From a bacterium (lineage in GTDB: Bacteria > Krumholzibacteriota > Krumholzibacteria > LZORAL124-64-63), in assembly GCA_016873405.1 (NCBI GenBank), contig VGXH01000073.1:1-7940 (forward strand): 7,940 nt of DNA. The letters run 5' to 3'. Below the pieces are notes generated by a model. That model was not told the origin of the DNA. It worked only from the letters and a program-made list of their open reading frames with translations, and ran no database searches. Shown one piece after another: positions 4,819 to 7,940 of the stretch (position 1 is its first letter; each line of letters starts with the position of its first letter). Position numbers and translations under genes: made by a program.

Positions 4819-7263
4819 ATGACCACCGAGACCCACGTCCTGCCCGCCGCCTGGTCGGAGGACTGGCGGCGCGCCGCGCAGGCCGGCCGCTGCCTGCACT
4901 GCGGCAACGCGCTGGGCCGGCACTGGCGCCCGCAGGACGGCCCCTTCTGCTGCCGGGGCTGCGCCGGCGTCTGGGAACTGATCCACGCGGCCGAGCTGGA
5001 GCGTTTCTACGACCTGAAGCCCGCCACCCTGGCCCCGGCCGCCACGCTGCGCCCGGATGGTTTCGCCTGGCTGGACCACATCATCGAGCAGCGCCGCAGC
5101 GAGGCGCCCGGCGACCCGGTTCTGCGCCTGGACCTGGATATCCAGGGCGTGCACTGCGCCGCCTGCGTGTGGCTCATCGAGGAGCTGTTCCGTCGTCAGG
5201 CCGCGGGCGTGCAGATCCGCTTGAATCCGGCCCTCGGCAAGGTCGAACTGGTGTGGGACACCGGGCGCGGCGAATTGCTGGACTTCCTGCGCGAACTGGA
5301 GCGCTTCGGCTACCGCCTGGGTCCGGCGCGCAAGGGCGCGCAGCGGCATTCGCGCGCGCTGATCATGCGCATGGCGATCGCCATCGCCATGGCCATGAAC
5401 GTGATGATGTTCAGCGTCAGCGTGTACCTGGGCCTGGAAGAGGGCCTGCTCTACGCGTTCTTCGGCTGGCTCAGCTTCGGCATGTCGACGATCTCGCTGC
5501 TGGCCGGCGGCGGCGTCTTCTATCGCGGGGCGCTGGCCGGGCTGCGGCGGGGCGTGCTGCACCTGGACGTGCCGATCGCGCTGGGCATGACGCTGGCCTA
5601 CGCGGGCTCGGTCTGGACCTGGGCCACCGGCGGCATGACGGCGACCTACTTCGACAGCCTGTGCGCGTTCATCGCGCTGATGCTGGTCGGTCGCTGGGCG
5701 CAGGAGCACATCCTCGAGCGCAACCGCAACTCGCTGCTGGAATCCAGCGGCGCCGAGAACCTGGTGGTCAAGCGCGTGCGCGCCGGCCGGCTGGAGACCG
5801 CCGGCGCCGCCGACATCGCGCTGGGCGACGAGCTGTGGATCGCGCCGGGCGACCTCCTGCCGGTGCGCGGGCTGCTGCTGCGGCGGCCGGCCACCGCGGC
5901 GTTGGACTGGATCACGGGCGAGTCCGGCCAGGTCGCCTTCGCGCCCGGCGAGTCGATCCCCGCCGGCGCCTTCAACGCCGGCGCGCAGGGCTTCGCCGTG
6001 GCCGCGGCGGAGGGCTTTGCCGACAGCCGCCTGAACGACCTGCTGCGCACGACCTCGATCGCGGACGAGCAGTTCCGCCCGCAGTGGTGGCACCGCATCG
6101 CCGGCTGGTACGTGGCGGCCGTGCTGGTGGCGGCGGCCGGCGGCTTCGCGCTGTGGGCCGGGCGCGACCTGGGCCGCGCCGTCGAGGTGACGGTCGCCAT
6201 CCTGGTGGTGACGTGTCCCTGCGCGCTGGGCTTGGCCACGCCGCTGGCGGAGGAGCTGACGCACCATCGCCTGCGCCGCGCCGGCGTCTTCGTGCGCAAG
6301 CCGTCGTTCCTGGAAAAGGCGCTGGCCGTGCGCCGCGTGCTGCTGGACAAGACGGGCACGCTGACGATGGGGCGCCTGGTGCTGGACGACGCCGGGCACG
6401 CGGCGCTGGCGGCGCTGGAGCCGCGCGCGCGCGCCGTGCTCCGCCACATGACCGCCCGCAGCAACCACCCGGTCAGCGCGTGCCTGGCCGCGGCGCTGGG
6501 CCCCGCCCGCGACGACGAGCCCGCCTTCACCGGCGAGCAGGCCGAGGACCTGCGGGAGACGCCCGGCCAGGGCCTCGAACTGGCGCTCGGCGACGGCCGC
6601 TGGCGGCTGGGGCGCCCGGCGTTCGCCGCGGGCGCGGCGGTTCATGACGACGCCTTCGCGACGGCGGGCGTCACCGTGTTCACGCTGGACGGCCGCGAGC
6701 TGGCGCGCCTGGCTCCGGCCGAGGAATTCAAGCCCGACGCCCCCGAACAGATCGACGCCCTGCGCCGCGCCGGCTACGAGCTGCACCTGCTCAGCGGCGA
6801 CGCGCAGGCCAAGGTCGACCGCGCCGCGCGCGCGCTGGGCCTGCCGCCCGACCGCGCCGAGGGCGACCTGGACCCCGAGGCCAAGGCCGCGCGCGTGCGC
6901 GCGCTGGACCGCCGCGACACGCTGATGGTGGGCGACGGACTGAACGACTCGCCCAGCTTCGCGGCGGCCTGGTGCGCGGCCACGCCCGCGGTCGACCGCC
7001 CTGTCCTGCCCGGCAAGGCGGACTTCTTCTTCCTGGGCGACGGCATCGCCGCGATCGGCCGCTCGCTGTGGGAGGCGCGGCGGCTGCGGCGCGTCGTGCG
7101 CGACAACCTGATCATCGCCGTCGTCTACAACATCGTGGCCGTGGCCGGATGCGCCGCGGGACTGGTCACGCCGGTGGCCGCCGCCGTCTTCATGCCGGCC
7201 AGTTCCGTCGCCGTGGTCGCGCTCACGGCGCTGCGCGTGACCAGGGGGCCGGCATGGAAGTGA
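4819..7263 (+). CDS. ccoI: Cu+-translocating P1B-type ATPase, CcoI/FixI type
   Basis: An 814-residue inner-membrane pump that uses ATP to move Cu+ to the periplasm, supplying the CuB site of cbb3 oxidase. The N-terminal domain has CxxC (Cys25, Cys28) and CCxxC (44-48), typical of ATPases beside cbb3 genes; a heavy-metal-associated domain follows with VHCAACVWLIEE (Cys113, Cys116). Eight transmembrane segments are expected, roughly 180-295, 428-475 and 762-806. Motifs: TGES 366-369, CPC 466-468, DKTGT with phosphorylated Asp510, HP 550-551, SGD 659-661, GDGLND 705-710, YN 770-771 and MxxSS 792-796; CPC, YN and MxxSS mark the copper P1B-1 class. The post-hinge text reads GDGLNDSPSF rather than the commoner GDGINDAPAL, still compatible with activity. 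ATG 4819 is the only reasonable start, as an in-frame stop lies at 4792, yet no good Shine-Dalgarno is seen (GGAG is 15 bases away). It overlaps ccoS by 10 bases. General copper export (CopA) is the alternative, but context favours CcoI. Confidence 0.93.
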   Translation: MTTETHVLPAAWSEDWRRAAQAGRCLHCGNALGRHWRPQDGPFCCRGCAGVWELIHAAELERFYDLKPATLAPAATLRPDGFAWLDHIIEQRRSEAPGDPVLRLDLDIQGVHCAACVWLIEELFRRQAAGVQIRLNPALGKVELVWDTGRGELLDFLRELERFGYRLGPARKGAQRHSRALIMRMAIAIAMAMNVMMFSVSVYLGLEEGLLYAFFGWLSFGMSTISLLAGGGVFYRGALAGLRRGVLHLDVPIALGMTLAYAGSVWTWATGGMTATYFDSLCAFIALMLVGRWAQEHILERNRNSLLESSGAENLVVKRVRAGRLETAGAADIALGDELWIAPGDLLPVRGLLLRRPATAALDWITGESGQVAFAPGESIPAGAFNAGAQGFAVAAAEGFADSRLNDLLRTTSIADEQFRPQWWHRIAGWYVAAVLVAAAGGFALWAGRDLGRAVEVTVAILVVTCPCALGLATPLAEELTHHRLRRAGVFVRKPSFLEKALAVRRVLLDKTGTLTMGRLVLDDAGHAALAALEPRARAVLRHMTARSNHPVSACLAAALGPARDDEPAFTGEQAEDLRETPGQGLELALGDGRWRLGRPAFAAGAAVHDDAFATAGVTVFTLDGRELARLAPAEEFKPDAPEQIDALRRAGYELHLLSGDAQAKVDRAARALGLPPDRAEGDLDPEAKAARVRALDRRDTLMVGDGLNDSPSFAAAWCAATPAVDRPVLPGKADFFFLGDGIAAIGRSLWEARRLRRVVRDNLIIAVVYNIVAVAGCAAGLVTPVAAAVFMPASSVAVVALTALRVTRGPAWK

Positions 7264-7457
7264 TCATCATCCTCGTCTTCTTCAGTCTGGCTTTAGTGAT
7301 AGCGGGACTCATTTTCTTTTTCAATCGTCTGCACCAAGGGGATTTCGACCACGGCGAGCGGTTGTCGATCCTGCCGCTCGCGGACGACGAGACGCCGAAA
7401 CAGGATCAGAAGACGAAAGAAGTTGACCCCTTAATTGGGGATGACAAATTGGACTGA
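7254..7457 (+). CDS. ccoS: cbb3-type cytochrome oxidase maturation protein CcoS
   Basis: A 67-residue single-span membrane protein. The transmembrane segment covers residues 4-23, followed by the family signature GDFDHGERLSILPLADDE (29-46), equivalent to the G-x-F-D...IL..DD pattern of CcoS, and a charged, lysine-rich tail (47-67) longer than that of many relatives. CcoS proteins are required for incorporation of heme and CuB into cbb3 oxidase. The ATG at 7254 has AGGGGG five bases upstream and overlaps the end of the ATPase gene by 10 bases in another frame, which suggests translational coupling. Base use differs from the neighbours: two TTA leucine codons, an ATA isoleucine codon and several AAA lysine codons, which I did not notice in the ATPase gene. 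Confidence 0.9.
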   Translation: MEVIIILVFFSLALVIAGLIFFFNRLHQGDFDHGERLSILPLADDETPKQDQKTKEVDPLIGDDKLD

Positions 7458-7467
7458 CTGGGATCAA
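7454..7467. promoter_or_regulatory. FNR/ANR-like box upstream of ccoN
   Basis: CTGAC-TGGG-ATCAA matches the FNR/ANR consensus TTGAY-N4-RTCAA at 9 of 10 defined positions, differing only at the first base. It starts inside the ccoS stop region, with its centre about 118 bases before the ccoN ATG. cbb3 oxidase operons are commonly activated by FNR, ANR or FixK under low oxygen, so the context fits. I see no clear -10 element at the spacing expected for class I or II activation, so the site remains tentative. Confidence 0.4.
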
Positions 7468-7558
7468 ATGCGCACGGGGTCGCGGGCGCCGGGCCGACGA
7501 CGGCAAGGCGCGCGAGGTGAGGGTGTACCCCGGACGGAGAGCCCGCCGCACGCGAAGT

Positions 7559-7570
7559 TAAGGAGGAAGG
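7559..7570 (+). promoter_or_regulatory. Strong purine-rich ribosome binding region of ccoN
   Basis: The sequence TAAGGAGGAAGG carries AAGGAGG, a near-complete anti-16S match, 13 bases before the ATG at 7579, and GGAAGG at 8 bases. This decides the start against the next in-frame ATG at 7600. It is much stronger than the site of the ATPase, consistent with higher synthesis of the structural subunit. Confidence 0.7.
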
Positions 7571-7578
7571 TGCTCCCT

Positions 7579-7940
7579 ATGGACGCCACGAACACGCAGA
7601 TGAAGACGGTCGTCTACGATGACGCGATCGTGCGCGCCTTCTCGACCATCACGGTCGTGTGGGGCGTCGTCGCGTTCCTGCTGGGGGTGATCGTCGCGGC
7701 GCAGCTCTCGTTCTGGCAGGCCAACTTCGGGCTGGAATGGCTGAGCTTCGGGCGCCTGCGGCCTCTGCACACGAACGCCGCGATCTTCGCGTTCGTCGGC
7801 AACGGCATGTTCGCCGGCATCTACTACTCCACGCAGCGGCTGCTCAAGACGCGCATGGCCTGCGACAAGCTCAGCTGGGCCAACTTCTGGGGCTGGCAGC
7901 TGATCATCGTCTGCGCCGCCCTTTCCTATCCCCTGGGGGG
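7579..7940 (+). CDS. ccoN: cbb3-type cytochrome c oxidase subunit I, CcoN (5' part, cut by window end)
   Basis: The first 120 residues of the catalytic subunit of cbb3 oxidase, the inner-membrane terminal oxidase with high oxygen affinity that carries a low-spin heme b and the heme b3-CuB centre. The translation begins MDATNTQMKTVVYDD, then a first membrane span (about 20-42). The strongly conserved CcoN stretch LSFGRLRPLHTNAAIFAFVGN (55-75) follows; His64 corresponds to the conserved ligand of the low-spin heme b. Two more spans lie at about 67-86 and 101-119. CcoN proteins are usually 470-550 residues, so roughly three quarters lie beyond the right edge, including the other heme and CuB ligands. 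The start at ATG 7579 follows a strong ribosome site. It lies 121 bases after ccoS with an FNR-like box between, so it may be read both from the ATPase promoter and from its own. ccoO and ccoP would be expected next. Confidence 0.96.
   Translation, partial: MDATNTQMKTVVYDDAIVRAFSTITVVWGVVAFLLGVIVAAQLSFWQANFGLEWLSFGRLRPLHTNAAIFAFVGNGMFAGIYYSTQRLLKTRMACDKLSWANFWGWQLIIVCAALSYPLG

Noticed and set aside
5169..6647. 492-codon plus-strand frame inside the ATPase gene
   Set aside because: It is an alternative-frame shadow with an Arg/Gly/Ala-rich translation and lies wholly within ccoI.
4735..6786. 683-codon minus-strand open frame opposite the copper ATPase
   Set aside because: It is antisense to an ATPase with every catalytic motif, and its translation is Gln/Arg/Ala-rich without any family motif.
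7423..7440. TTGACC with a CCCC-TTAATT-GGGG dyad at the end of ccoS, as a promoter or operator for ccoN
   Set aside because: Only four bases pair on each side, the centre is not symmetric, and no -10 hexamer stands at 16-18 bases from the TTGACC.
7558..7820. Minus-strand open frames opposite the ccoN start
   Set aside because: They are antisense to an unmistakable CcoN N-terminus and show no conserved features.

Overview
This GC-rich window reads as chromosomal DNA from an aerobic or microaerobic Gram-negative bacterium. It carries an isoprenoid gene (ispH), a membrane glycosyltransferase-like gene, and the front part of a cbb3-type cytochrome c oxidase (cco) cluster with its copper-supply and assembly genes. 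There are no transposases, integrases, CRISPR arrays, tRNA or rRNA genes. I cannot fix the phylum. The order P-type ATPase, ccoS, ccoN is known from proteobacterial clusters, while the wording of the CcoN and ATPase proteins also recalls PVC-group or Bacteroidetes-like sequences. That last impression comes from memory and is weak.

Layout from left to right. 1-195: no gene, but a leftward sigma70-like promoter and several inverted repeats that would form the leader of a gene beyond the left edge. 196-1155 (-): ispH, complete. 1156-1589: no gene; it holds a weak candidate ispH promoter, an A/T-richer patch and a perfect 13-bp hairpin just downstream of the next gene. 1590-3581 (-): a 663-residue GT-C (family 39-like) glycosyltransferase with a C-terminal TPR-like region. 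3582-3818: a divergent intergenic region with one promoter-like pair in each direction. 3819-4571 (+): a 250-residue DsbD_2 / 'sulfite exporter TauE/SafE-like' membrane protein. 4572-4818: an intergenic region with a good promoter framed by two 16-bp dyads. 4819-7263 (+): a CcoI/FixI-type Cu+ P1B-ATPase. 7254-7457 (+): ccoS, overlapping the ATPase by 10 bases. 7458-7578: a short gap with an FNR/ANR-like box and a strong Shine-Dalgarno sequence. 7579-7940 (+): the 5' end of ccoN, cut by the window edge.

The rightward genes form one functional module. The ATPase moves Cu+ across the inner membrane for the CuB site of the oxidase. CcoS is needed for cofactor insertion and maturation of the cbb3 enzyme. 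The DsbD_2 protein is a family repeatedly found next to such ATPases and probably takes part in copper handling. CcoN is the catalytic subunit; ccoO and ccoP would be expected to the right of the window. No wholly new system is evident. The most interesting leads are regulatory: the paired dyads around the ATPase promoter, the FNR-like box before ccoN, and the structured leader at the left edge. Because GC content is high, several very long open frames lie antisense to the real genes; they are treated as shadows.
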